The position numbers and the translations under genes are program-made. Of a DNA stretch of 64,000 nt, positions 35,373 to 49,139 are shown in pieces (within the stretch, counting starts at the first letter, position 1; every line of letters begins with the position of its first letter). Location of the stretch: assembly GCF_905147045.1 (NCBI RefSeq), contig NC_065905.1, forward strand, positions 7,192,001 to 7,256,000, in the 5' to 3' direction. Source of the DNA: Nymphalis io (Eukaryota; Arthropoda; Insecta; Lepidoptera; Nymphalidae). The notes beneath the pieces are model-generated. The model was not told the DNA's origin. It saw only the letters and a list, made by a program, of their open reading frames with translations, and did no database searches.

Positions 35373-38300
35373 TAGTACAGATTGGGAGTAAGTACGTTCA
35401 CACATATCCATTGAACTACATTTGAGCTTAGAAACACAAAAAAACGACCCTACACATGGCATAGTAATTCAATAACACGACCACATGTCCAGTAAACAAA
35501 CGACGATAACCAAACGGTGGTACCACTTGACCCAATAAATCCGGGATCGACAATAAAAAATAGAGCTTCCTTATAAACGTTCCTTTGTATACATGGCCCG
35601 TTATCCGGCGCGACCCACACTACCCGATTATAAATGAGTTATATTCAATCCTTGCAATTTCCACAAGATTCGTAATGAGATGATAATTAATATATTAGAC
35701 AGTAACTATTAAGTGTATAATTTTATAACTCGTGGTAAGTAAAAATGTGTTATGTGCAATGAGTAAAGCTATTAATATACATTTTATTAATGTATTTAAT
35801 AATAATAAATAACTTAATTCACCAAAAAGAAACAAAGACAAAAAAATGTAGATACAAAACCATAAAAAAAGAGTTAACAATATGATATTTGATAATTTGG
35901 TGAAAAGGTCGTAGTCTCAGCTAGGCTGCTTTTCAGTATACGCCTTGTACATATGCTGCCAACACAAACGCTACATTCAGTGCAGTAAAAGGTAAAAGAA
36001 GATAAAATTACTTAAATAATAAAAGTTTACACTGACTCTTTAACTATAAATAAATAATGCATTTTAACGAAGACTTTCAGTAAATAGGTCTGAATACGTC
36101 CCAAAAATCTAACGGTAAAAATCCATACATTTTTTCTGTCTAGATCAGTGACACCAATGTGTACATTTAGGATTCACATTTCAGAACAAATGTCAATTTT
36201 AAATTTCCGCGTGGATCTATTTAGAAATGTATTGTTCGTAACGGATTTAACTAGTTGTAGGGCTTTACAAACACCTATCTATCCATCTGGACGAGAAACT
36301 GCCAAGACTTATCAACTATCCCACCTCTAAATATCAAAATAGTGTATTTCTGTATTCATGTAGAAGAATTTCTTATTATATATAAGAAATTCTGCAGTGT
36401 ATTGACACAGTTCGGTGGTTTTTTTGCTCATCTGCATTAATATTACACATTAAAATAGCATTCAATTTCACACTTTAGTTTGTATAATGTGGCTTTCTGC
36501 GCCACAAATCAAAACGTTATCAAAAACAAATAACAATGCTTATTATGGAGTTAAAAGGCATAGTGTGAACCGAGGCTACGACAGTAATTTGAAGCCACAT
36601 CCGGAGCAGGCCTAATACATTTAAACCGTTCGTTCCTTACAATGAAAGACAAACGATCAAATTACTTTAATTGAACATTTAAAGCAACATTCAAGAGAAA
36701 ATTTTGCATTAAATTTCAAACTTTATTTTGAATATCACTTCCCAAATTAACAAAGATGTGCTACTCGTGGGTGATAACTTTCGGTTACTAAATATTATAT
36801 AATAAATGTTTATCGCGAAATAATAAAATATTAAATACTTAAAAAAATATTTATAAATCTAATTATCAGAGCAAAATAAATTTGGGCTGTAGAATATTCG
36901 CTGGCTGTTATTGTTACTATTTTGTAATACTTGTTACGGATTGTGACAAAAATAAATAATTTGGTACTATAGTATAAATATAAATCAAATAATAAAATTA
37001 ACATTCATCAAACACTAAATAATGAACATTTTCATTTAAAATAATTAGGCGAATTATATTATATGTGTTTACCAATACATGTGCCCTCTTTATTACCTTA
37101 CTTTCATCGTGCAAGCCTGGGAATGGGAGACAGATCAGACGAAAGACTGATGGATTTACGTACTTACAGCAGCATAACAATGTCAAATTTCTTACTCTGG
37201 TCTACTACTCAGATTGTTTTAACAGAAAAGCCTATAAACTTTTTAGCGGCCCGACTTGGGATTCAAACTTATTAAAAGCTAAAAACTTCCCCACCGAGAT
37301 AATTAAAACAACAGGAGACTAGCTAACTTACTTTCATTCATGTGAATTCACATTAAATATACTTGTACCTAATATTATGATCATACAATGTTAGTCCACT
37401 TTATCAGGGGCCATGGAAGTGGGTCGCGACTCGCACCATTATCTGATTACAGAAGAGGTGTCAACGACCCCGGAATATTGACAAACACGATTTCAGGGAC
37501 TATTATATGTTACATAATTTATATAATTATAAATTATCTTAAGTGTATGTTTTGTGTTAACTCTTCATACTAAAACGTAAGAATCCAATGCAGTTTGCCG
37601 ACAAGAGAGTGAACTCCAACCTATAAGAGAGAAGGATACAGAGCTAAGCGTAGCATAGTCCACCACGTGGCATTGCGGTGTTTCATTTCCACCAATCAGG
37701 AAACTCTTAAATAAACATTTAAAAAGGTTAGATGTTCATTTCTAAATTTAAACAATTTATGTTTGTAATAATACTATTTTTTATTCATATGAATATTACC
37801 AATTAAAAAAAACTAAAAATAGTCAATAATCAAATTAGCTTATACCAATATTTATCAATTTCAATAATAATAATGCCACAAATGTTACTTTTGTAGACTA
37901 TATCACACGGCTTTACGGAACAGCGCTTCATCCTAATTGACGCGACATATCCTGAGTGAAGACCATTTTGGGGCTTAAATCTGAGACGTAAATGATTCAT
38001 TCTTTAAATTTCCGCGATGTACACTACAATATACAAATATATATTCAGTTTTCGACAGGTGCATCTCGGTCGAAACGATGGGCAAAATAATAAAAAATAA
38101 GATCGCGAATAAAGTACGAACATTAAAATATAATGGTTATTATTATTAACAAATGGTTATTTTCACCTTGGAAAGGGAGGCAAACCAGTACTAAAACTTT
38201 ACTAAATAACAAACAACGTAGCTGTTTTGTACTATAGATTAAGAACATTGACTTTATCGAACTGATTGACACTACGACATCGATGTCGTACAAAATTTTT

Positions 38301-38572
38301 TATTTTGAAGCTTAGAAGCGTTTCCGGTGGCCCAATTGCTTGTGCAACAAGCAAATTAAAAGGAAAACGAAACATAATATTATAAGAGATAAACATAACT
38401 ATACTAAGCTATAGTATTTGTTTATTATAGTTACACCTATCATAGCATAATTTCTTGCCGGTTTTTCTATGTAGAAGCCATAATTATTACAAATAGTACC
38501 TATCCCGAATCGGTGTTAATGCTTGAAGATTAAAAGGCTAAAGAGTATTAATATCAGTTATAGTATTGAACG
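35373..38572. other. No recognised gene; one old family 3 SINE
   Basis: AT-rich. The frames at 36148-36330 and 37063-37322 have no domain, and the latter is repeat sequence. Confidence 0.5.
37070..37325 (-). repeat. Family 3 SINE, old copy
   Basis: GTGCCCTCTTTATTACCTTA, GATGGATTTACGTACTTACA and TAGCGGCCCGACTTGGGATT keep the order of the reversed family. The short reading frames here are repeat sequence. Confidence 0.65.
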
Positions 38573-38902
38573 ACTGCCTCGTTGGTCTAGTGGCTAAATA
38601 TATGGCCGCAAAATCCCAGGCCGAGGTCAATAAAAAGCCGAGACCAATAAAAAGTTATTAGGTTTTTCTGGGTACAAATTCAAAGTAGCAGCCCGGAGTC
38701 TGGAAATTGGAAGTGTGTACATTCCCGTCCCAGAAAGAACGTACGACCGTAAGTCCTGCGATTGAACTCTTTCCGGTCGTGCCGGATTTTCCGTCCCATT
38801 GGAATCTGAGAGTGCAATTATTATAGTGCATAGCGCAAACACAGCGTGTGTTGTGCACAATAATATAACATGTCCTGCGCAGTTGGTTAGAGGAGAACAT
38901 CA
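38573..38902 (+). repeat. Family 3 tRNA-derived SINE, complete
   Basis: Head ACTGCCTCGTTGGTCTAGTG, then GTTATTAGGTTTTTCTGGG, AGTCTGGAAATTGGAAGTGT and TTTTCCGTCCCATTGGAATC. The B-box region is disturbed. Confidence 0.85.
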
Positions 38903-40859
38903 TCATCAGTATTGAACATACCCCAGGATAGGCTCATTGACTTGCCTTTCTATTATGCAGTATATAATATAGTCAAGTCAAATTCAATACACTCATATTC
39001 GTAACAACATTTGATTTTATTTCATTCATAAGGAAGCACAAATGTCAACACTCTCGAAAGCATTAATACATTACACGACTTTCTTTAAAGAACAATAAAA
39101 CTTTAACTGCGTAAAATAAGAAACCAGAAAAACAGTCGAATTTAAAACTTATGTGATGGATATAAAGTTTATATTTAGATAAAAATTACCAACTTATTCC
39201 TGAATAAGTACACGTGCACACATGTTCGAGCTCCCCCAAGCTGCTCTATTTAGGGCTACCAACTGTGATCGAGAAAGTCTTATCGAATATTTTTTAAGAG
39301 GTCATCAAACTTACAGACTCGTCAACATATTTGTAATTGGACATATTTGAAGTCGATTCCAAATGTGGAAAATGGTGGAATTATAGAAAATTGTTTTGGT
39401 ATACGAATAAATTTGTGATACAGAATAGAATATACTAAGAAGTAGATTAAAAATAATAGTCTATATTCTGGAAAATACTATTTATTTGAAAGTAATAAAT
39501 AAGTTGATAAAGTATGATATATGTACTAAAATTCTCATATATCATAAAAAATAAGGACTCGATCACAAAGTAAAGACGACGAATCGAAGCCGCAAACAGA
39601 AGTTACTTGATTAATAATATACGTACAAAAATCAGGGCTGTCAATAAAAACAAAATAAGCGACTTCCTAGGGTGCTTGAGATTAGTGGCAACATTTTGAT
39701 ATTTTGTGGAGTTATTTACAAGGTATCGAAATGCACTTAATATGCTGTCAATATAATATTTTATGATATTAAGTTTTTAAATATTGTAAATTCTTAATCA
39801 TGCCAAAAAATACGCCAAAAAACCTACAATAGATACTTTTGTCTTCTGACTTTAGTCGACTTGAAACAAATATATTAAATGACTTATTTGTTATGAGTAA
39901 CTGAAATAAATTGTTTTTATTAAACGAGAAAATTTTCTTACCTTGATGAAAATTCAACAAATAAAAAGTAATGAATTGACTAATGAATCTCTCATAAGCT
40001 CATGATGCTAAAATGATTGTCATTTCAAATCGTGAAGAACTATTGAAATAACACGATTTATGTAAGAAAATACACTTAAAAAATGCACACAAATTCTAGT
40101 TGACTGTAATTTGATTCAATTGATGTTCAATGTATGTATAAGTATTACATAGAAGTAAGTAGCAACCCTTAGGAGGGATGTATCACCAACCGTGCCGGTT
40201 TAGTGACCGTCTGTGTCTGCGATCCTCGTTAAACTTAAACAGATTAAAACTAAGAGAACGTGTGAAATGGATATTAACAATTACTATGAACTTTAACATC
40301 AATATCAATTTATAATTATATCATTAATTATTTACTTAGTATTGTTTTTGATTGTACTGCCGAAAGGCCCATACCTCCGATTGATCTGAGTTTACGTCAA
40401 TAAAACAGGTATAATCATCAATTTTTATTTAGTATTATTATTATTATATAATCATCGAAAAAGTAATATTTAAATTACTTATTTTAATATTTTAATTAAA
40501 CATCTCAATTATTATTTATTTCTTTATAAAATAATTATTTCTTATTTACTAAGACAGGCAGCTAGTTACATTTATAGTAGTAAAAAACTTCTATATATAC
40601 ATAAACATTTATAGAGTTATAACCATGTGTGGGCGATAATAAAACGTTTGTTTGTGTGTGTTTGAAACACCATAAAGGGAACATTGTTATTGCAACAATT
40701 GCTTTGGGATCAAAATTATAAATAGGTTCGTAAGTTTACAATGTTTGTATTATCGACGTTTTAGGGTTGGACCAGAGCAACATATGAACAAACACACTTA
40801 CCCTACCCTACCCTACTGCTGTTTTGGGATAGTTATTTTTATATAGTGATCGGAACATG
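38903..40859. other. No recognised gene
   Basis: AT-rich DNA with no recognised repeat or exon. Confidence 0.5.
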
Positions 40860-40935
40860 AAAATCGTAACCGAAGATTGCAAATGTTCACCTGGGCAAGC
40901 ACCAATTCATTTTCATGTTTCATACAAGAATACAT
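40860..40935 (+). repeat. Family 2 SINE head-proximal fragment, diverged
   Basis: AATCGTAACCGAAGATTGCA then CACCTGGGCAAGCACCAATT and TTTTCATG recall the head region. A complete copy follows 45 bp later. Confidence 0.5.
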
Positions 40936-40979
40936 TTTGAAATGTGGTCGCTATGTATATTAGTTATTAGTTTTTATTT

Positions 40980-41284
40980 GAAGCCGAGATGGCCCAGTGG
41001 TAAGAACGCGTGAATCTTAACCGATGAACGTGGGTTCAAACCCGGGCAAGCACCTCTGAATTTTCATGTGCTTAATTTCTGTTTATAATTCATCTCGTGC
41101 TTTTCGGTGAAGGAAAACATCGTGAGGAAACCTGCATGTGTCTAATTTCATCGAAATTCTGCCACATGTGTATTCCACCAACCCGCATTGGAGCAGCGTG
41201 GTGGAATAAGCTCCAAACCTTCTCCTCAAATAGGGAGAGGAGGCCTTAGCCCAGCAGTGGGACATTTACAGGCTGTTACTTTAC
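40980..41284 (+). repeat. Family 2 tRNA-derived SINE, complete
   Basis: AAGCCGAGATGGCCCAGTGG head, GGGTTCAAACCCGGGC B-box region, and the full body to ACAGGCTGTTACTTTAC. One of the best copies in the window. Confidence 0.92.
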
Positions 41285-41524
41285 TACTTTTAGTTTTTAT
41301 TTATATAGACTTTAACATTAGATAGAATAATATTTAAGGAATTTCAAATTAGTCATATATTAAGCTTGTGTTGTTAAAATTATATCAGACTATAATTATT
41401 TATTCCAATCTATAAATAGAATTATCTTTCACAAAATGGCGTCGGTTACTTTGCGCGCGCTTTAAATATGAACAGCTTAATTTGTGTGGGATCAATGTTC
41501 ATATAACAAAAGATATCAGAAATT

Positions 41525-41650
41525 AAAGTTTTGCATCTACGTTGGCAGGGGTACAGAAGGGATTTAGAAAACCTAAAACCTCCACACTCCTCATAAGTCA
41601 TACCGCCAACCCCTCACGGGTGAAGCTGCGGGCGAAAGCTAACATAAAAA
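41525..41650 (+). repeat. Family D1 dispersed element, right part
   Basis: TTTTGCATCTACGTTGGCAG to GGTGAAGCTGCGGGCGAAAG. Only the right end remains. Confidence 0.7.
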
Positions 41651-42384
41651 TAGTTTTCACATAAGTGAGCAATAGAATATAATATATAAGAAGCATACAT
41701 TGACAAGCATACATACATTGACAGTTTGAAAATATTCATACGTCAAAGAAAACTAACATAATAGAATAAAGCTTAAATCAACCAAAACAGTCTAGCTGTT
41801 TCTAATAATCGGTGAACACACATAAACACACATATATACATCAAACATATAACCTCTTTCTTTTTTTAATCGTTTAATAAAATAGGTCATATTTAAATAG
41901 TTATTTATATATTATAAATAATTAAATTGCGGAAACAGAGCGAATAATTTAATGTATATAATAATTATATTAAGCATGTATTAAGTTTATATGGCATTTA
42001 ATTATATATTAAAGTATGATTCATTCTCTTAGATCCTGGTATTTTAATGTCACAAAATTATATATTGTATACGATTAATAATTATTATTACTATGCTAAT
42101 GCCAAGCTATTCTGTGTTTCAATCGGGAGGGAAGGTAAGTTCAGTGTTCTGTGTAGCTACAGGCATGTGGGTTAAAATCCAAGTCGTGGTTAGCAATTTA
42201 TTTATAATGTTATGAACTATTTAAAACAGAAACAGAGTCGAAAAATCATTGTTGCCAAAAATGATTCCAAGTTAAGATCTTGACAAAAAATTATTAAGGC
42301 TGAAGTATATCCTTTATGTACATACTAAATATATAAATTGAATTGCTTATATATATAATTTACTTCCATATATATAATAGAAAC

Positions 42385-42480
42385 TACTGAGCTTCATGAT
42401 GGTTCACCGGAATGTACATTTCGAACAGGAGGCAACTTCAATTTATCTTATAAAATAACGATTCAAAAGTTCGTGTAAGA
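42385..42480 (+). repeat. LINE 3'UTR-like fragment R4, copy 1
   Basis: CAACTTCAATTTATCTTATA and AAAATAACGATTCAAAAGTT resemble 59190-59250 (TCTTATGTAAAATGACGATT, TCAAAG). Short. Confidence 0.45.
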
Positions 42481-43184
42481 ATCTACTTCTATAACGTACA
42501 TCTTTCATTTTCAATAACACACACAAAATATAAGATGAACTAGTTTTACTATTTAGAAGAGAAAACTTGAACACTACATATAAAAAAAACGAATCTGTGC
42601 CGAACATTGGTAACATATAAAGAAGATTTAAAAAGACCTTAAATCGTTAGAAATCTATTAGCAGGTTCAATGTCCTTGCACTATTGCTACCGGCTTAAAC
42701 TATGCTATGTTACCTAAACCTAACGTAGAGCTTAGTTCATCAGCTCCGGTCAAGGTTCGACCTTAGTGTTAGACCTTAGTCATCGAGTCGCATTCCGGGT
42801 TTGTGATAATGATAAATAATTACTTTATAATTACACTTATTAAAAACTCAATATGGAATATTGCATGTATAAAATTTTATTTTTTTATTAGCATTACTCG
42901 CTGCGTAAGTTAAATTAAATATTTCTATATATAAGTGATTTAAAAGCGCAGGACGTTGGTGTAATTTCAAAAATGTATATAACCAAATATAAATGTCTCT
43001 GATTTTAAATAATATTTTTTGTTAAAAATATAATATATCGCAACGTTGTTATCAGAAATATTAAAATTGTAATAATATACAAGAAAAAGACTATGTCACG
43101 AAATATCACGAAATCAATTCTGAAAGTAAACAAAAAACTAAGGTTAATTTCTACAATATCCGTAGAACGAAAGCCGAGCAAATT

Positions 43185-43265
43185 ACGATCGGACACACGA
43201 CAACATTAAGCGAGAGTCGCGAGACACGCACGACGAGGAACCTTTAAGCGGTGCTAAAAAACCGA
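43185..43265. promoter_or_regulatory. Locally GC-richer patch, possible promoter
   Basis: GAGAGTCGCGAGACACGCAC with ACGAGGAACC and a CCAAT motif (ACCAATGAAAC) stands out from the AT-rich background. No reading frame or clear donor lies next to it. Confidence 0.2.
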
Positions 43266-43530
43266 TAACCAATGAAACGTCTCTGATATTATAATCGATT
43301 AAGTTTTGAACAAAATAAAATTTATATCTTTAGATGAAAGTTAGAGAAAGTTTTTTTTTATTTGGATTAAAAACAAGCAAACGATGGAGTCTATTGCTAC
43401 CTGTCAAATAATTTAAAATGCGTTGCCTTTCTTTAGATAACAATATAGATACAGAATAGCGATAGAAGATAGCTATCACATTTCATGTAAAAATAATTGG
43501 TAAGCCCTCCACTGCCCCCAACCATCCACC

Positions 43531-43700
43531 GGTGGTAGGGATTTGTGAAAACTTGGTTAGTGCTATAATCAGTTCTTCTAGCACAAAACAGCAACAATTT
43601 GTGTGCCTCTGTTTATGTGATCACATATGTTAAGTCACGTGACAACGTCTGAGGGCACAGATAACGATCAGGTGAACCATGTACTCATCTACCTTTTTCG
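43531..43700 (+). repeat. Family 1 retroposon, diverged
   Basis: It starts GGTGGTAGGGATTTGTGAAA, later GATCAGGTGAACCATGTACT and CATCTACCTTTTTCG. The middle is strongly diverged or deleted. A family 2 SINE begins immediately to the right. Confidence 0.5.
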
Positions 43701-43707
43701 TAATCGT

Positions 43708-43934
43708 AGCAGCCTGTGAATGTCCCACTGCTGGGCTAAGGCCTCGTCTCCCTTTTTGAGGAGAAGGTTTTAGAGCTTATTCCACCACGCTGCTCCAATT
43801 CGGGTTGGTGGAATACGCATGTGGCAGAATTTTAGTGATATTAGACACGTGCACGTTTCCTAACGATGTTTTCCTTCACCGAAAAGCACGAGATGAATTA
43901 TAATCACAAATTAAGCACATGAAAATTCAGTGGG
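43708..43934 (-). repeat. Family 2 SINE lacking the tRNA head
   Basis: It runs from GCAGCCTGTGAATGTCCCAC to GCACATGAAAATTCAGTGGG. The part with the A and B boxes is absent, which fits 5' truncation. Confidence 0.88.
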
Positions 43935-44562
43935 TCTACCTTTTAACTTTAAAGTAAATAAAATTAATGAGAGCAGTTGGTGCTAACCGTACCAACAGTA
44001 TATAAAACATAGTACTAATTTTCAATTGAAATTTATAAAGGTAATTATTATACACTATTGTTAAAGTTTTTTTCCTAAAACTGTTGTTTGAATGAATGGG
44101 TATTTGAAATATCAATGAAATGACAGAAATACGCACAAGAACAGACCATTGTTTCAACTTTAACAAGCTATTTCGCAAGCCATTCACAAAGAAAAATCCT
44201 TTTGTCCTTCTTTGACAAAGCACAAACGATTGAAAAAAACGTATGAATCATATTCATGCTAAACTTTGTCTAAATACCTTAGCCATAGATCCCATTATTG
44301 CTTGTATTATTTTCAATTAATCTACAAAGCTGACCTTTGGGAACTTCTCAAATTGTATATATATGTAGGATAGTGCTTGACACGCAGCTAAGCGATAAAA
44401 TAGAAAGGGATCCTATTTCTCTACCAGTTTGTAATATTTGCTGTGTTTCAAAAGACTGTTTATTACAAATAACCATCAGAACATATGTATACCTAATGTG
44501 TCTTTAAGCTAAACGATTGCCATACATACTTAGCTTCATAAGTTTAAAAATATTAAAAAAAA

Positions 44563-44754
44563 CATTCCTTACATCACCAATGAACCATCAACCTTGGGAA
44601 CCGCTTAGATGTCCCTTGTCCCTGTAGTTACATTGGCTTACTCACCATTTCGACCGGAACACAAAAATACTAACTATTGATGATGTTTGGCGGTAGAATA
44701 TGTGATCAGTTTGTGGTTTCTACCGAGACGAGCTTGCATAAAGCCCTACTACCA
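44563..44754 (-). repeat. Family 1 retroposon, diverged, lacking the poly(A) half
   Basis: Matches include AACCATCAACCTTGGGAACC, TGTCCCTTGTCCCTGTAGTT, GGCGGTAGAATATGTGATCA and GACGAGCTTGCATAAAGCCC. Confidence 0.7.
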
Positions 44755-47084
44755 AATTTAATACAAGATTGTACTTGGTATTTAATAACTATCGTAATTC
44801 GTTCAAAATCGCCGTCAATACATATAAAATGTAAAGATGTTTTATATAAAAGATTTTATATGTAATAGTAATAATGTTACACAGGTAAAAAAGGTAGATG
44901 TTTGTTTATATACATTATATTCTGAATTCGAGAACGAGTAAGGGTTGCGGTTTAGGATTTTAAGGAATTTAAATCCTTCAAGAGGGTTATTTGACACGTT
45001 CTTTTGTTCATCCCTCTTAGTTTGCCCTCGAGGGAAGAAAGGGTTCATATATAAATTTTCAACCCATGAAGCTTAAATCTAAACGCTTCCCGCTTAGTTG
45101 TTAATCTTGATATCTAACTAAAAGTGTAAATATGTTTTATTATAAATGTGACATGGTTTTAGCGAGAAGATGAAAGGAAATAAAACATAAAACAAAAACT
45201 AATACGTACCGCATTGATTACATGCATTTTGTAAGTACCTTTAATACATTGGATTTTCTCAAAAAAATATTAATATTATATACATATTGTGATTCAAATC
45301 GTTTAACAACTTTTGTAGTATAATCTCTTAAATAGATAATGAAATAAATGAATAAGCAATGATTACTTTCTCGTTTTTATATTTCAATTTTAGCATTAAT
45401 ATAGCTCGCAATCAAAAACGACCCTAACCATCGTCTCATAAAACTACCGTAGCATTAGATATAGATAACGTTTTTGGACACGCACGTACAAACATACGGA
45501 CGGCCACACCTGTAAGACTAACGTATTTGGCGTCTCTCAATTACAGAGTTGAATACAATTTCTTAACAACAAATTAGTATTATGACCGTCAGAACTTATC
45601 TTATCATCGCGATTTCGCAAAAATGGTACCACTACCATATTTCATATACCTGTCTATATGGATTTGTTGCAAAATTTCGCTATTACCTCTGGGCTATTTC
45701 ACACATTTTTAAAGTAGCAACACACCCACAATTATTTATAGTAACATGTTATTTAAAAGATTTGTTATATCTACTATATAATTAGTTGCTACATTAATAG
45801 CTTAAAAAATATTTCAAAAATCTTTTACGTACATATAAACATATCCATATATATATTACATGATTTCGTAAGGCAAGGTAAACACGCCCGACATAGGGTA
45901 GCTGTTGAGACGAGAGGCACTTAAAAAAAATCATTCGAATCGTTTCCTATTTTATTTGAAAGCTTATATATAAACATCGTTTAATTCCACCTGACTAGAA
46001 TACTACTACCTCATGTAAACCCATGTGTTTCTTAAAGGCCAACTAAGGAAAATATATTATGCGCGTCTATCAATTGAATATGGAAGCGCCGCAACCATCC
46101 ATAAAGTGAAATACCACCAAAATATGAAAGAATCCTGGCAATCCTTGGGTGCCTTTGGAATGCCATAATATTCTGCCAAATTCTTTAACTGCGTGTGTAG
46201 CTTTCAACTTACACTCTGCATCGAATAAGGGCATGCTGGTGATAAAAATACAGTTTAAAAATATACACAGACACACTTACTGATTTGCTACGTTATTTTC
46301 ATTGTATGAGCAAATTTAATAATATTTATAAGGGACATCAATAATATCTTAGATCCTAGGCTTGGTGACACTAGGCTGTATAAGGAGTGGCTTATACTTG
46401 AATTGCCAGTGTATGTTAGCGAAGGCTCATCGAGTGACCATCACGTGGTCAATTTACTCGTGGTCAAAGGCAGACGCCTTTCTAAAATACATTTAAAAAA
46501 ATATCTTCATTATATTTCTTGTTTAGAAATTAGAAACTTTAGATGTGTAATGTTACAAAAAGAAAACTTTGCATTGAATTGATATTTAAAAAAAAACTTT
46601 TTGTTGATTAATTTTATTCCAATTCTATGGTAGATTATATCCACTCATAGAACATATTAAATGTATTTGATAAAATGTATTCCTGTGAAATTTTTGATTA
46701 TTTGTGTTTTGTTTAAATACGAATTAAGAATCAATCAATAATTAAGTACATAATTCTCTTGATCATAAATATTATATATATTTAAACTGACCATCAGATT
46801 CAACTGTAAAAAATAAATACCTCTACAATAGCTAATATATTCAAAAATATTCCGATATCTGGATTACAGATTCTAGTAATTTATTTAGAATAGTCTATCG
46901 TCAATGCTTCATAATAAAAGGTGATGTAAGAAATAATTCTTCCTAATGACTACAGTTTTAAGAATTGTGAAAAATTCTTGTCATAGTTACAATTCGCTGA
47001 AAATATAACATTAATTAATGCATTTGTACGCTGTTTTCGAGAAAACTACGTAAATACCATTATTCGTATATGTACTGAATATTT
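44755..47084. other. No recognised gene
   Basis: AT-rich. The frame at 45582-45785 codes for a hydrophobic, tyrosine-rich string without recognisable domain. One possible old family 1 copy at 46331. Confidence 0.5.
46331..46485 (+). repeat. Possible family 1 retroposon, very diverged
   Basis: AGGGACATCAATAATATCTT followed by TAGATCCTAGGCTTGG, then GTGACCATCACGTGGTC, follows the order of the family's second half, but identity is low. Confidence 0.35.
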
Positions 47085-47290
47085 CTATGCCTGACGGCTT
47101 GATTTGAAACCTAATACATAAACGTCTTTTTAAACAAAAATATTGTTCGAAATATGTAGGGAAGATATAAATCTTATATAATATGTATTTTTGTTTAAAA
47201 AGATATAAATCTTCCCTACATATTTCGAACAATATTTTTGTTTAAAAAGACGTTTATGTACTAGGTTTCAAATCAAGCCGTCAGGCATAG
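47085..47290. repeat. Long near-perfect inverted repeat (82-bp arms, 42-bp loop)
   Basis: Left arm 47085-47166 and right arm 47209-47290 are reverse complements with a single mismatch (A at 47114 against C at 47261). The arms start CTATGCCTGACGGCTTGATT and reach GTAGGGAAGAT. The 42-base loop also contains a shorter inverted copy of an arm segment (TTTTTGTTTAAAAAGATATA). Confidence 0.95.
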
Positions 47291-48079
47291 CCATAACTAC
47301 TAAATTACTAAATTATATATAACTACTGTATAAATTATACCTATATATATTAAGTTATTTGATCTCTTTAGTCATAATATTTACATATATTTTATATATC
47401 AATTTTTTTATTAAAATTAAAATTGGTATTTTTTTTAATATTTTTATGGGATAAATTTAGAATATCTAGAATTTCGAGTTGAATAATGCGGAGGGTATTA
47501 CTCAAGTCCGAATAAGGAGATACGAATTCCATGACATCATTCACAGGAAAAATACATAAACAATTACCTAATAACTTTTGCGAATTGTGACCTTAAAGTA
47601 CTAAGGTCAAACAAAGGGCCGAACAAACAAGTAAATTATGTAATTTTATATACCATTATTATTGTCGAATATGGCGGTAACGCCTACGCGCGCGTGAGTC
47701 GCAAAAACTGTTTATTTGATACGTACGATTTAAGTTATAGTTCAATATACGTGATATAAAAACTAATCTTATTGATTGATTGTTAGTTTCTTTGTAGATT
47801 TTAGAGTGATATAGCCATTACATTATTAAAGAAGTGTCAAATAGACGCTTTGTAAATTAATTAGTCAAAATGGTATTTATAGATTCGATCCTAACGCTTT
47901 GGGCAACTGTCGTCTCTCGTCCTCACTCCTAAAACATTGCACATTCTTAATTGGACGAGTAAATAGAGAAGAAGTATTAGTAATTCCTTAAAAACGGGCA
48001 TTGTTCTTTTTTTTTAAATAGAGTTTGTTTGTTTTTTTTTTGAGCACGCTAATCTCTAGAACAAGCAGTCGGTTTTAAA

Positions 48080-48085
<6 letters not shown>

Positions 48086-48158
<73 letters not shown>
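48086..48158. repeat. (TA)n microsatellite
   Basis: About 36 uninterrupted TA units. Confidence 0.98.
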
Positions 48159-48159
<1 letters not shown>

Positions 48160-48474
48160 CATTTAATAGCCCAATTATTGAGGAAGGTATATTTAATATC
48201 ACGTTACAGTCCACAGGGATGAAGCAAGAATGTTTAATACGAGTGAAAACGCACAGAAATAATCGATAATAAAAATATATAACTGTTTATATTATAATAA
48301 CTCTAGAATTGCGATTAAAATATATTTTATTTTAGTGAATATTTAAATTTAAAGGGTAGAAAATATGATGATATAGTTAATTAAGTAGTAGCTCTACCAC
48401 TTGATCAAAATAATAATCGTTTAATCTGGGAATTCATACCCATAATCGTTAATCGAAAAATGAGATAAACAAAA

Positions 48475-48715
48475 CTTAGATTTACATACTCCATACAATT
48501 TGCTAATAGCCCTGTTATATTCGGTACTACAAACATTTTTTTGATTAAATTATCTTTATTTATAAAACAACACTATTTCACTTAACGAGTTATATCCACT
48601 TTAATTTTACTTCCAAATTTCGATAAAAGCACGTCTACATTTAAAGCATAATTATTTTTTTATGATATTGAATACCATAGATTACTTAAGATCTCGACCA
48701 ATATTAGATGTATAT
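48475..48715 (+). repeat. Old dispersed repeat R1, copy 2
   Basis: Direct-orientation partner of 1145-1400, about 70% similar by eye over about 240 bp. Confidence 0.6.
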
Positions 48716-49139
48716 ATGTATGAGTATGTTTTGACCTTTTCATGAACATGAGTTTTAAAAGCAAGCTACGAGCTATAACGGTACTTATCTTGATGTTCTA
48801 GTTATTCAAATTTTCTTACTTTTTAAACCTTACTTTAATATATTTAATGAAGTATTGTGTGTGAGAGCATCTTATTCATTGTTTAACAAGGATAATTAAC
48901 AAAAAATGAGCAATTCTTTTATTTAGGATGAAAAAACTTACAGCTACTTAATGATATAGAGTCAGACCGCAGATGTTATTGTATACGTTTTATTAATTGA
49001 TAATACTACGCACCTTTCTTTGTGCAACTGTAAGCGCGTCACATGCTTTAGTCACGTGGCAATAGGACTATTTAAAGGACTATTTTGTGTTATTTAGATA
49101 TTTAAAGTTGACTTTTTTGTGTCCGAATGGATGGTTCTT

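Larger units (their letters stand above)
47291..49139. other. No recognised gene
   Basis: It contains a (TA)n tract and repeat R1 copy 2. A short GC-richer spot, ATGGCGGTAACGCCTACGCG, lies near 47672. Confidence 0.5.

Noticed and set aside
48086..48158. Long (TA)n tract as replication origin or regulatory element
   Set aside because: A plain microsatellite. A similar tract occurs at 233-298.
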